A stretch of 33,101 nt of DNA from NCBI GenBank assembly GCA_030622755.1, contig JAUXFT010000017.1:1-33101 (forward strand). Reading direction: 5' to 3'. This document shows, in pieces, positions 8,463 to 17,216 of the stretch. Position numbers and translations under genes: made by a program. The notes under the pieces are model-generated. The model saw only the letters and a list, made by a program, of their open reading frames with translations, made no database searches and was not told the origin of the DNA. Numbering within the stretch: position 1 is the stretch's first letter; each line of letters begins with the position of its first letter. This DNA comes from Aestuariirhabdus sp. (GTDB lineage: Bacteria; Pseudomonadota; Gammaproteobacteria; Pseudomonadales; Aestuariirhabdaceae).

Positions 8463-8647
8463 CAAGAGCACTCAGATTGCATTCATGTTTTGCAGTGTAC
8501 GTCGCAGAGGGTTTTAGGTAAACCGTAACGAATTACAGTGAATGAAGTTCTATTTACCTGGATCAACATCTTGCTGGCAATCATGCCATATACTGAATTA
8601 ACTTTGGAAAGTAATGACCATATTGCAGACAGTAGAGGCTAGCCATC

Positions 8648-10693
8648 ATGAGCGGTTACAGCACCCAGCAGATCCGAAATATCGCCTTCGCCGGTCATAC
8701 CGGGGCAGGCAAAACAACGCTTATCGAAAGTTTGTTAACTGCGGCTGAAAATATCGGGACAGCAGGCACCACAACCAAAGGAAATACTGTTTGCGATTAT
8801 GATCCCCAGGAAAAATCCTGCGGACATTCACTCAATACTGCCTTATGTCACCTGACAACCCGGAATCATCATATCAATATTTTAGATACCCCCGGTACTC
8901 CTGACTTTGCAGGACGCGGCATTAGTGCACTGAGTGCTGCAGACGCTTCCTTATTGGTGATCGACGCCAATGCCGGTGTTGAATCCATTTCCGAAGTCAT
9001 GATGCGTGCGGCCAATGAACGCAATCTCTGCAGGGCGATTGTGATCAATAAAATAGATATACCTGGCGTAAATTACCAGGGACTAATGGAGCAAATCAAC
9101 GATGCTTTTGGTGCTGAATGTTTGCCAATTAATTTGCCCATAGATAACGGGGGGGAAGTTGCCGACTGCTTCTTCACTCCCCAGCAACTTGATACAGCAT
9201 TAGGTGATGTAAATAGCGCTCACGACGCCCTGATCGATCAGGTTGTTGAGGTCGATGAAGCACTGATGGAAATCTATCTGGAACAGGGACAAGCCTTAAG
9301 CCCGGAACAGCTGCACGCACCCTTTGAGCAAGCATTGCGAGAAGGCCACCTTATACCGGTATGTTTCACCTCAGCAGAAACAGGCGCCGGAATTAAAGAA
9401 CTTTTGCAGATAATTACTGAATTAATGCCCAACCCCCTTGAAGGAAACCCACCAGCATTCCTTAAGGGAGAAGGCAATAGCGCAACCCCCGTAAAGGTCT
9501 CTCCTTCCATGGAAGGTCATGCGATTGCCCACGTATTTAAAGTTATGATCGACCCTTATGTTGGCAAACTGGGTCTATTTCGCATACACCAGGGAACCAT
9601 CACTCCTAACAGCCAATTGTTTGTTGGCGATGCCCGTAAACCTTTTAAAGTGTCACATATTTACCGGATGCAAGGTGACAAACACACAGAGATGTCTCAA
9701 GGCATCCCTGGTGATATATGCGCCATAGCAAAAGTCGACTCTATCCACTTTGATGCCGTCCTCCATGATTCGCACGACGAAGATCACTTCCACCTCAGGT
9801 CTGTTGATTTTCCGCCTCCAATGTTTGGTCTTGCTGTCATTCCAGAGCGCAGAGGTGACGAACAAAAGCTTTCAGATGCTTTGCACAAACTGGAAGAAGA
9901 AGACCCTACGTTAATTATTGAACACCGCGTTAGTTTGAATGAAACCGTAATGCTCGGGCAAAGTGATCTGCACCTGGAGACCTTGCTACAGCGCATGCGA
10001 ACTCAATTTAATGTCTCAGTAGCGACTCACCCACCGGCTATCGCGTTCAAGGAAACGATCAGTAAATCAGCTAAAGGTCATCATCGACACAAAAAGCAAA
10101 CTGGAGGATCTGGTCAGTTTGGGGAGGTCTATTTGCGTGTTGAACCTCTTGATCCAGGGACAGGATTCGTATTTACCAACAAAGTAGTCGGTGGCGCAAT
10201 TCCCGGGCAGTTTATTCCCGCAGTTGAAAAAGGCATTCGCCAAATAATCCTTAGTGGTGCGATTTCTGGACACTCTATGCAAGATATCAGAGTCACCGTG
10301 TATGATGGAAAACATCACTCTGTAGACTCCAGGGAGATCGCCTTCGTAGCAGCCGGACGCAAGGCATTTTTAAATGCCATAAAGGCAGCTTCACCTGTAA
10401 TTCTTGAACCCTTTGTCAATCTTGAAATTGAAGTTCCAGAGCGCTGTATCGGAGACATCACTGGCGACCTGTCTGCCAGGCACGGAATGATATTGGGCAG
10501 TAAAGCCCTTCCAGGACACAAAGCAGTTATAAGCGCTCAAGCTCCTGCGCGAGAGCTTGTCGACTATCTGGCTCGAATCAAATCGCTTAGTGGCGGGGAA
10601 GGCTCCTTTAGCATGAGTTTTAGCCATTACGACAAAGTATCGTCAACACTGCAAAAAGAATTGGTGAAAAATCATGCTACCGATCACGAATAG
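8648..10693 (+). CDS. Elongation factor G paralogue (EF-G-like GTPase)
   Basis: A 681-aa translational GTPase with EF-G domain order. G1 is GHTGAGKT (16-23), G3 is DTPGTPDF (80-87), G4 is NKID (134-137), and a G5-like TSAETG precedes domains II-V. The later domains include VGGAIPGQFIPAVEKG and FVNLEIEVPERCIGDITGDL. Switch I is unusual: where true EF-G has the RGIT block, this reads CGHS (58-61), losing the arginine and replacing the magnesium-binding threonine with serine. It stands alone rather than in the rpsL-rpsG-fusA-tuf operon. It is therefore a paralogue of the FusA2/EF-G-II type, whose cellular role is poorly known. The ATG has GAGG upstream at about 8631. Confidence 0.88.
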   Translation: MSGYSTQQIRNIAFAGHTGAGKTTLIESLLTAAENIGTAGTTTKGNTVCDYDPQEKSCGHSLNTALCHLTTRNHHINILDTPGTPDFAGRGISALSAADASLLVIDANAGVESISEVMMRAANERNLCRAIVINKIDIPGVNYQGLMEQINDAFGAECLPINLPIDNGGEVADCFFTPQQLDTALGDVNSAHDALIDQVVEVDEALMEIYLEQGQALSPEQLHAPFEQALREGHLIPVCFTSAETGAGIKELLQIITELMPNPLEGNPPAFLKGEGNSATPVKVSPSMEGHAIAHVFKVMIDPYVGKLGLFRIHQGTITPNSQLFVGDARKPFKVSHIYRMQGDKHTEMSQGIPGDICAIAKVDSIHFDAVLHDSHDEDHFHLRSVDFPPPMFGLAVIPERRGDEQKLSDALHKLEEEDPTLIIEHRVSLNETVMLGQSDLHLETLLQRMRTQFNVSVATHPPAIAFKETISKSAKGHHRHKKQTGGSGQFGEVYLRVEPLDPGTGFVFTNKVVGGAIPGQFIPAVEKGIRQIILSGAISGHSMQDIRVTVYDGKHHSVDSREIAFVAAGRKAFLNAIKAASPVILEPFVNLEIEVPERCIGDITGDLSARHGMILGSKALPGHKAVISAQAPARELVDYLARIKSLSGGEGSFSMSFSHYDKVSSTLQKELVKNHATDHE

Positions 10694-10942
10694 GTTCTGT
10701 ACTGGCTGGATACTGGTTTTATAGTTGCACGCCTTGAGGGTCGAACAGGCCCTCGCTCTTCTCCCAACTCCTTATAACGCGCTAGTAAATGAAGACCCAC
10801 GTACATCGGTTATCTGACAGCTATAGCAATTGTCTATGTCAGCGATTAGAACTAGTAATTTGCGTTGACGGACGACTTAATCCACAATCGCTGGCAATTT
10901 CATAGCGCTACGAATCACAGCAATCTTTCACGGAGATATTTT
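10694..10942. other. Intergenic region between the EF-G paralogue and grxA
   Basis: About 250 bases without a gene. GAGGG/CCCTC (10736-10754) makes a small hairpin without a T-run. CAGCGATT (10840-10847) and AATCGCTG (10886-10893) form an 8-base inverted repeat 38 bases apart upstream of grxA. No clear promoter was found. Confidence 0.3.
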
Positions 10943-11182
10943 ATGCAACCCGTTACTATTTTTGGCCGCGAAGGCTGCGGTTTCTGTCAACGCGCCAAGC
11001 AATTGGCAGAAGATCGAAACCTGTCATTTAAATACATCGACATTCATATTGAGGGTATTTCCAAAGCTGATCTTGAAAAGACTATCGGCAAGCCGGTAGA
11101 GACTGTACCGCAGATTTTTGTGGGTAACACCCACATTGGCGGGTTTACCGAATTCAATGAGATGGTAGAAAAAGAGGTCTGA
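10943..11182 (+). CDS. grxA: Glutaredoxin 1-type
   Basis: Small thiol-disulfide oxidoreductase that uses glutathione to reduce protein disulfides, including ribonucleotide reductase. From the ATG at 10943 it has 79 aa, close to E. coli Grx1. The redox motif is C12-G-F-C15, where E. coli has CPYC. The cis-proline TVPQIF and the GG glutathione-binding motif IGGFTEF follow. The segment KPVETVPQIFV matches GrxA rather than GrxC. A longer frame from a TTG at 10865 is rejected because GGAG sits eight bases before the ATG. The glutathione-degrading ggt gene follows 68 bases downstream on the same strand. Confidence 0.93.
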   Translation: MQPVTIFGREGCGFCQRAKQLAEDRNLSFKYIDIHIEGISKADLEKTIGKPVETVPQIFVGNTHIGGFTEFNEMVEKEV

Positions 11183-11250
11183 TTTTCTACTAATATGCAT
11201 GCTCTGGTGACCGGGTCTATACTGGCAAAAGTCATAACCGGAGCTTAAAA

Positions 11251-12993
11251 ATGCACCATTCTTCCCTCAGGCTTTTGCTGGTAAATTCCGCAAAAGCCTT
11301 TTTAGTACCCCTTTGTTTCAGCTCAGTCGTTTTTGCCCAATCAGCCGCCATTCTGGAAGGCGATAGCGCAATACCCCTTCAAAATAGCCAGGGCATGGTA
11401 GTAACAAGTCATACTCTTGCATCTACTGTGGCTCGCGAAGTTCTCGCTGAGGGCGGCAACGCAATTGATGCCGCAGTAACGGCAGGTTTTGCCCTCGCAG
11501 TAACTCAACCCCGCTCTGGAAATATTGGCGGTGGTGGATTCATGCTGATCTCGCGCAGCACACCCGATGAGGTCGTCGCAATCGACTATCGGGAAACAGC
11601 GCCTGCCAAGGCTCACCGAGATATGTTCCTTGACGAAAGTGGCGCAGTAGATAGCCAGCGTAGTCGATTCTCACATTTGTCAGTGGGCGTCCCGGGCACA
11701 GTTGCTGGTTTACTCATGGCTCTGGATAAATATGGCACTATCCGCCGGGAACGCGCTTTGGCGCCAGCTATTAAGCTCGCAGAAGAAGGCTTTATTGTCC
11801 CACCCCGATTCACCAAAGGCTTAGAGTCTGTCAAAGATCGTTTACAGAAATCCCCAGCTTCACGATCAACATTTTATAAATTTGATGGTAGCGCCTACCA
11901 ACCCGGAGAGAGGTTTATCCAGCCCGAACTTGCCGCAACCCTTAAACGTATATCCGAGCAAGGACGTGATGGTTTTTATCTAGGAGAAACAGCCCGCCTG
12001 CTAGCGGAGGAGATGGCTGCCAACGACGGTATAATGACCGAAGAGGATATCAGTAATTACCAGCCTAAAATCCGTAAACCTGTTCAGGGTAATTACCGTG
12101 GATACAATATCTATTCCATGCCACCTCCCAGCTCCGGCGGCATTCATATCGTGCAAATATTAAATATTCTCGAAGGCTACCCTATCGGTTCATTTGGCCA
12201 CAACTCAGCGAAAACGATCCATTTGATGGCAGAAGCGATGAAGCGCGCCTACGCAGACCGCGCTACTTATCTTGGCGACAGCGACTTTGTTAAGGTGCCT
12301 GTCACGGGCCTTATTTCCAAAGAATATGCGGCAGAGTTGCGCAAAAGTATCAATACAACCAGGGCAACACCTTCACAGGAAATTAGCGCAGGCTTACCTT
12401 CTGCCTACGAAAGTAATGAAACCACCCATTTTTCTGTCGCCGACAAATATGGGAACGTCGTCGCAAACACCTACACCATTAATTTCAGCTATGGCTCGGG
12501 TATCACCGTTAAAGGGGCTGGGTTTTTACTCAACAACCAAATGGATGATTTCAGTGCAAAGCCCGGAACAGCCAATGCGTATGGCTTAACAGGCGCTGAA
12601 GCAAATAGTATTGCGGGCAATAAACGCATGCTCAGCTCGATGTCCCCTTCCATTGTCAAATATCAGGGGAAAAATTTGCTAGTCACTGGTAGTCCTGGAG
12701 GCTCTCGGATCATCACCACCACCTTGCAAGTGATAATGAACGTAATTGACCATGGCCTTAATATTCAGGAAGCCGTCAATGCGCCTCGCATCCACCACCA
12801 ATGGCTACCTGACTCCATTCGAATTGAACAAGGAATTAGCCCTGACACACAGCAACTGCTGGAATCAATGGGGCATAAAATCGAACTGAAATCAGCAATG
12901 GGAGCTAGTCAAAGTATTTACATAGATCCCATGGGAGGCTTTCAAGGGGCAGCTGATCCCCGTCGAAGCACTTCATCTGCGCAGGGATTATAA
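11251..12993 (+). CDS. ggt: Gamma-glutamyltransferase (periplasmic)
   Basis: Hydrolyses or transfers the gamma-glutamyl group of glutathione in the periplasm. It has 580 aa. Residues 1-29 form a signal peptide with cleavage expected after VFA. The precursor cleaves itself before the catalytic threonine T391 in TTHFSVADKYGN, the same number as in E. coli Ggt. Other family marks are NIGGGGFM near residue 90, MPPPSSGGIH, SMSPSI and GSPGGSRIITT. GGAG lies eight bases before the start. It follows grxA on the same strand, which groups two glutathione genes, though whether they share a transcript is not clear. Confidence 0.95.
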   Translation: MHHSSLRLLLVNSAKAFLVPLCFSSVVFAQSAAILEGDSAIPLQNSQGMVVTSHTLASTVAREVLAEGGNAIDAAVTAGFALAVTQPRSGNIGGGGFMLISRSTPDEVVAIDYRETAPAKAHRDMFLDESGAVDSQRSRFSHLSVGVPGTVAGLLMALDKYGTIRRERALAPAIKLAEEGFIVPPRFTKGLESVKDRLQKSPASRSTFYKFDGSAYQPGERFIQPELAATLKRISEQGRDGFYLGETARLLAEEMAANDGIMTEEDISNYQPKIRKPVQGNYRGYNIYSMPPPSSGGIHIVQILNILEGYPIGSFGHNSAKTIHLMAEAMKRAYADRATYLGDSDFVKVPVTGLISKEYAAELRKSINTTRATPSQEISAGLPSAYESNETTHFSVADKYGNVVANTYTINFSYGSGITVKGAGFLLNNQMDDFSAKPGTANAYGLTGAEANSIAGNKRMLSSMSPSIVKYQGKNLLVTGSPGGSRIITTTLQVIMNVIDHGLNIQEAVNAPRIHHQWLPDSIRIEQGISPDTQQLLESMGHKIELKSAMGASQSIYIDPMGGFQGAADPRRSTSSAQGL

Positions 12994-13005
12994 ACGCTTC
13001 TACTG

Positions 13006-13593
13006 TTAACTCATTAATCGGTTGCGCAACTCAGCAATGCCGTGTTGCGCTAGCTCTTTGGCGAGATCTCTGTACTTTTTATCCACCAATAGTGGCCCAA
13101 CTTCACAGCGGTGCAAAAGGTTTCTAAATGCTGGAGGAAGTTTGTTTGCCCTTGTGAGCATACCTCCTTGGCGGTCTTCAGCAAGATATAAGATACGAGT
13201 CACTCCGGACATTAAAATTCGTGACAAGCACATCGGGCATGGCTCCAGACTGCAGATAAGAGTTAGCTCACTGTTATCCGATACCCCCTTAAAGCTCCGT
13301 CCACCCTGCTCCCATTGATCGAGAAGTTGCATCTCTGCATGTGCCGAGCTGTCACGAACCGGAAAAAATACTGCATTCTTTGCACTATAGAGTATCTCGT
13401 CCTGTAGGCATAAAACTGCCCCTACACCATAATTTCCCGCCTGCCTTGCTTGCAATGCCAGCTCACAAACGGCATGAGCAAACCGCTCTCGTCGGTTAGT
13501 CGGAGAAAGGTGTTCCAATCGATCTTCCAAAACAGTCAGGTCGACAGGTTGCTCTCTTGTATTTTTCCGAAATAAAAATTCAAGCATTTTCAT
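13006..13593 (-). CDS. Nucleoside/cytidine deaminase-fold zinc protein
   Basis: A 195-aa protein with the zinc-dependent deaminase signature HAE (85-87, with E87 as the proton shuttle) and PCPMC (118-122). The remaining residues of the fold are present, including SGVTRILYLAED. It resembles the guanine/tRNA-adenosine deaminase side of the superfamily but is not clearly TadA, and it has an N-terminal extension of about 35 aa. The substrate cannot be told from sequence. It is convergent with ggt, 12 bases apart. The start region ATGAAAATG lacks a strong ribosome site, so the exact start is uncertain. Confidence 0.75.
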   Translation of the reverse strand: MKMLEFLFRKNTREQPVDLTVLEDRLEHLSPTNRRERFAHAVCELALQARQAGNYGVGAVLCLQDEILYSAKNAVFFPVRDSSAHAEMQLLDQWEQGGRSFKGVSDNSELTLICSLEPCPMCLSRILMSGVTRILYLAEDRQGGMLTRANKLPPAFRNLLHRCEVGPLLVDKKYRDLAKELAQHGIAELRNRLMS

Positions 13594-13658
13594 AGATCAT
13601 GGATTTATGAAAACACACTTGATATAAGTACCGCTCATAAATCATCCTCAAGACTTAT

Positions 13659-14036
13659 ATGTATCTCATCATCAAACACAGTCATGTTGCTTTGGCATTA
13701 TTGAGTATTTCACTATTTATTATTCGTGCCATTTGGTCAACACAACAATCTGCTTTACTGCAAAAGCGTTGGGTTAAAATTGTTCCTCATATCATAGACT
13801 CCATGCTTCTTGCTTGTGCAATCTTTCTTATGTTGAGCATTCAGCAATACCCATTTCAAAGCAGCTGGTTAACAGCAAAACTATTAGCACTGATTCTTTA
13901 TATTGGGTTAGGAACAATAGCCATCAAACGAGGTAAAACACCACAAGTCAGGCTGTTGGCAGCATCAGGAGCCATAATCGTATTCATTTATATTGTTGGA
14001 GTAGCACTCAATCACAGCTATTGGGCATGGTTATAA
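13659..14036 (+). CDS. SirB2-family membrane protein
   Basis: A 125-aa inner-membrane protein with four predicted hydrophobic segments (about 7-25, 42-62, 70-86, 96-116). The opening IIKHSHVALALLSISLFIIR carries the His pair and arginine typical of SirB2/YchQ. The molecular role of the family is not established. Its last 29 bases overlap the end of the convergent GDYXXLXY gene. It is divergent from the deaminase gene, leaving 65 bases for both starts. Confidence 0.8.
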   Translation: MYLIIKHSHVALALLSISLFIIRAIWSTQQSALLQKRWVKIVPHIIDSMLLACAIFLMLSIQQYPFQSSWLTAKLLALILYIGLGTIAIKRGKTPQVRLLAASGAIIVFIYIVGVALNHSYWAWL

Positions 14037-14535
14037 ACCACTGTTCCCGTAACAGATGCGTACCTAGTGGTCGCATTTCATGGTCTCTCAATCCGACTAA
14101 CAGGCTGTCACCGTCGTCATTCACTCTCAGTTCTGCGTATTCGGCTAATTCCAGGCAGTGGCTGCTTCCCTCCTGAAAAAAATAGTTCTCTGCACCCAGC
14201 TTAAACTCCCCATGGTATTTATAATTCAGTCTCAATTGATTGACCTGTAGGGCGTTACCGTCATCCATTTTTAAATAATGGCCAATACCCAGCTCATCGA
14301 CATAAATTACCAACGTACCCTGTTGTACAAGTTCCGACTCAGGAACTTTACGCGCTAACTCATAGCGCAGATTCATATAATCACCCTGAAGAATCGAACG
14401 AGGGTCAACAGGAACAAGCTTTAGATACAGAATTTTCTCGGAACCCAATAGACGCTCTTTAACACCAATAACACCGCCTAGCAGAATCAGACTAAGCAGC
14501 ACAGGCGTTAGCATGATCCATTTTTTAAGAATCAT
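14008..14535 (-). CDS. GDYXXLXY-domain protein
   Basis: A 175-aa protein with one N-terminal membrane segment (about 6-24) and a periplasmic domain carrying the defining motif GDYMNLRY (51-58). It is the third gene of a DUF2157-DUF4401-GDYXXLXY set and starts 11 bases inside the DUF4401 gene, which implies translational coupling. The family has no known biochemical role; its constant company suggests a membrane complex. Its 3' end overlaps the convergent SirB2 gene by 29 bases. Confidence 0.85.
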   Translation of the reverse strand: MILKKWIMLTPVLLSLILLGGVIGVKERLLGSEKILYLKLVPVDPRSILQGDYMNLRYELARKVPESELVQQGTLVIYVDELGIGHYLKMDDGNALQVNQLRLNYKYHGEFKLGAENYFFQEGSSHCLELAEYAELRVNDDGDSLLVGLRDHEMRPLGTHLLREQWFITMPNSCD

Positions 14536-15598
14536 TGCGAATCTTTACGTCACGACCAGGCTCCAACATTATACGTGCCGAACGCTGCATGTAAGCCGCA
14601 ACAGCGAGACATAAAGCACCGGACATCAAAAGCAAAGCACCTTTTTCGATAAGTGATGATTGCAACGAATAATAATACCAAAACAGGAAAAGCCCGAAGA
14701 AAATCCGTCCCAATAACAGCAGGATGGGTTCATCACGCCAATACCCGACCAAAACCAACAAGCCGGATATCAACAGACCATGATTAAAGAACATAGCTAA
14801 CGAAACAGACAGCAGGGAAAATGATATTACTACAGGCAAACTGCAATTAAGTTCCTTGGCAATCAGGCACAAAACCACAAAGAAAGCCGTTAAAAGTAAA
14901 CCAAGGGATACCCTATGATTAAGAACCGCTATCGACTCCCACGGATTACTGGATAAAAGTACTTGCCAAAAAGAAATAATTATCAAGGCATAGGACATTG
15001 AAAAGCCCAAGGGTCTTGCCCATTCAGATCGCGATTGTGGCCCCCAAAGCAACACCCAGCATACTACTACTATCAAAAGCAATAAATCGCCCCACCCCCA
15101 ATACGCTTCAATCGATACCCAAACAAGCATAAAAACAACTAAAGTTAAGGGCTGTACGAACCTCAGCAATTCACTATCCAATAAAAAATAACAACACAAA
15201 GTAATCAGTAACTGAGCTACCGATAACGTCGCCCAGTCATTACCAGGCCACCATTCAACAGCGGTGAAAAGTAACAATCCGTTTCCACACAAAAGCACAG
15301 CAATGGCCATTTGTTGTTGAAACATACCCGTACCAAATCGATACAGCATTACACTGCCAAAAATGATCGATAGTCCGATAAATAGCGAAGCCATTCCCTG
15401 CTGATACAAAGCAAAGGATAAAAGCGGTGACAATAAAAACCATGATGCTATCCAGGCACCAAAACCACTCAATGCCCGGGATAAAAGAGGAGGATGATCA
15501 TTTAACTCAATATTGGAAGAGACGTAAGAGGCTACTTTATTACGTAGTTTACTATCAGGGATTTTATTTACAGGATATCGAGACGACCACTCAAACAT
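14525..15598 (-). CDS. DUF4401-domain polytopic membrane protein
   Basis: A 357-aa integral membrane protein with about ten hydrophobic segments after a cytoplasmic N-terminus of about 40 aa. The architecture and its position between DUF2157 and GDYXXLXY genes identify it as the DUF4401 member. Its ATG lies in ATGTTTGA, overlapping the DUF2157 stop by 8 bases, and its own end overlaps the next gene by 11 bases, so the three are very likely translated as one coupled operon. The function is unknown. Confidence 0.8.
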   Translation of the reverse strand: MFEWSSRYPVNKIPDSKLRNKVASYVSSNIELNDHPPLLSRALSGFGAWIASWFLLSPLLSFALYQQGMASLFIGLSIIFGSVMLYRFGTGMFQQQMAIAVLLCGNGLLLFTAVEWWPGNDWATLSVAQLLITLCCYFLLDSELLRFVQPLTLVVFMLVWVSIEAYWGWGDLLLLIVVVCWVLLWGPQSRSEWARPLGFSMSYALIIISFWQVLLSSNPWESIAVLNHRVSLGLLLTAFFVVLCLIAKELNCSLPVVISFSLLSVSLAMFFNHGLLISGLLVLVGYWRDEPILLLLGRIFFGLFLFWYYYSLQSSLIEKGALLLMSGALCLAVAAYMQRSARIMLEPGRDVKIRNDS

Positions 15599-16589
15599 GC
15601 GCTGATTCTCTTACAAGTTTCGTATGATGTAGCCAGTTAAGCCAGTAAGCACTTCCACCAAAAGAAAACAGCAGCACGATAGCAAAAGCCCAATACCCTA
15701 GCGGGGAATCATTGATGATCAACAAACGCCCAACAGAAGGAAGGAGCACTACCAAAAGGGAAGTAACAAGCAGCGTTACCATCACCAAACTACGAAAGGC
15801 ATAATATCGATAACCAATTACCAACAAAGATAGCCAACAGACCACAAGAAACCATTCATCCCATTCAGCCAGGGCTGGCTCAAGGAAAATACGGCAAGTT
15901 GGGACCGTGAATGCGATGGTACTGTAAAGAAGCAAAACCAGTCTTAACCATGCTCCCTCTAGCCAGCTGGGCGTGCCTGGCAGGCATCGCTCTGTGAACA
16001 GTAAAAACAATGAATTGATACCACCCAATAACAGATAAAGCACGTTAACAGTCGCGATATCACCGGGTACTGCAACTTGCCACCAGTACAGTACCAGCGT
16101 CAGGTTTGTTAATGTCCAACACAGCATAAGGGAGGGCGCAAAACGAAACAAAGGGATCCAGACACCTACAAGAAAAATACAGCCAGCAAATAGCTGCCAC
16201 GCGTCTGCTCCCGTTTGATATACCTGCCCAATAACGGCTAACCAGGCCCCTGCACAAACCCCTGCCGACAAACTTCCGAGCTTTCCTTTTATGGTATGGG
16301 AGCCTGCATAAGCCGCATATCCCCCGAACCCAATAAACAGACAAAACATTAACCCATGCTTGGTAAATCGACCCAACACTTCCCAATTAAAAGCAAGCAC
16401 ATACAAAATACCACTCAGGATCAGCACAACCCCACAAAACATCAATTGCCGAGAGATCCACTGAAGCCAATCAGCTGAAGATCGCAATGAGAGTATAGCG
16501 AGTTCCAGCTCGTTACGGCTTAGTTCTCCTGTACTGTGCATACGAAATAACTGAGTCAGAGTCACTTTACTTGGATCAACAGATTGCAT
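15591..16589 (-). CDS. DUF2157-domain polytopic membrane protein
   Basis: A 332-aa first gene of the three-gene membrane operon. A soluble N-terminus (1-45), rich in charged and leucine residues (LFRMHSTGELSRNELE), precedes about ten membrane segments. The segment GVVLILSGILYVLAFNWE is typical of DUF2157. GGGAG occurs 12 bases before the ATG, slightly far. No function is assigned to the family that I know of. Confidence 0.8.
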   Translation of the reverse strand: MQSVDPSKVTLTQLFRMHSTGELSRNELELAILSLRSSADWLQWISRQLMFCGVVLILSGILYVLAFNWEVLGRFTKHGLMFCLFIGFGGYAAYAGSHTIKGKLGSLSAGVCAGAWLAVIGQVYQTGADAWQLFAGCIFLVGVWIPLFRFAPSLMLCWTLTNLTLVLYWWQVAVPGDIATVNVLYLLLGGINSLFLLFTERCLPGTPSWLEGAWLRLVLLLYSTIAFTVPTCRIFLEPALAEWDEWFLVVCWLSLLVIGYRYYAFRSLVMVTLLVTSLLVVLLPSVGRLLIINDSPLGYWAFAIVLLFSFGGSAYWLNWLHHTKLVRESAHV

Positions 16590-16811
16590 TGATTAATATC
16601 GCTCCCGGCAAATATTGAATAATGATTTAATACCCGTCTGTAACAAACACGCTCAAACGCACTCGAAGCGAGCAAAAAGTTCCACAGCAGCGAAACCTTC
16701 GGAAAAACAGGGAAAATCCAGTTACTAAAAAACGATCGCCAAGGTCAGAATTTCTGCCAAAAAACCTTTTACCTCTTTGCCACCCCCAGACTGATTCATA
16801 AGAAATATCAG
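16590..16811. other. Intergenic region upstream of the DUF2157 operon
   Basis: About 220 bases. An 86-aa minus-strand frame runs over it but is a shadow of the small membrane-protein gene and lacks a ribosome site. No clear promoter or terminator was recognised. Confidence 0.3.
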
Positions 16812-17006
16812 TTAGTAAAGGGTTCCCGGGACTAAAAGACGAAACACAAGAAACACCACGATCAACGATATAAATGACATCAACCATTTATAGACCGTAG
16901 CATCCAATCCGGTTTTTTCCTCAATCCAATCTCCGGTGACGGCACTAAACTTAGCCGCCATGACTACTGCAAGTGCAAACAGAATCACAAGAAAAATCAG
17001 GTTCAT
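16812..17006 (-). CDS. Small two-segment membrane protein, unknown
   Basis: A 64-aa protein with hydrophobic segments at about 2-18 and 40-60, separated by a polar loop SAVTGDWIEEKTGLDATVYKW. GGAG sits nine bases before the ATG, which with the protein-like composition supports a real gene. I do not recognise the family. It lies 222 bases upstream of the DUF2157 gene on the same strand and could share its transcript. It is divergent from the sulfatase-fold transferase gene. Confidence 0.65.
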   Translation of the reverse strand: MNLIFLVILFALAVVMAAKFSAVTGDWIEEKTGLDATVYKWLMSFISLIVVFLVFRLLVPGTLY

Positions 17007-17146
17007 TATAATAATCTCCCTATCTACTAAGCAGGTAAAGTGTAGGTCGCGACACAGTATTTACTATGACTTGCATCAAGCAGGTAAACAACTCAAATTT
17101 ATCAAGTCAAAAGCGTATCAAGAAAAACAATCCCGGCGTTTAGTCA

Positions 17147-17175
17147 TTGGGAAGTACAATATTCTCCGGTAGAAT
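17147..17175 (+). promoter_or_regulatory. Sigma-70 promoter candidate for the LtaS-like gene
   Basis: TTGGGA (17147-17152), a 17-base spacer and TAGAAT (17170-17175) lie 42 bases before the ATG at 17217. Each box differs from consensus at one or two positions. The small hairpin ATTCT/AGAAT overlaps the -10. Confidence 0.5.
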
Positions 17176-17216
17176 AGCAAGGTTACTTTTACCTAATATA
17201 ATTATAAAGGTCATCT

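Noticed and set aside
10736-10754. GAGGG/CCCTC hairpin after the EF-G paralogue
   Set aside because: Stem of only five pairs and no T-run, so not a convincing terminator.
10840-10893. CAGCGATT/AATCGCTG inverted repeat before grxA
   Set aside because: The 38-base gap makes a chance pairing likely and no regulator family fits.
16627-16887. 86-aa minus-strand frame
   Set aside because: It overlaps the better-supported 64-aa membrane-protein gene in another frame and lacks a ribosome site.
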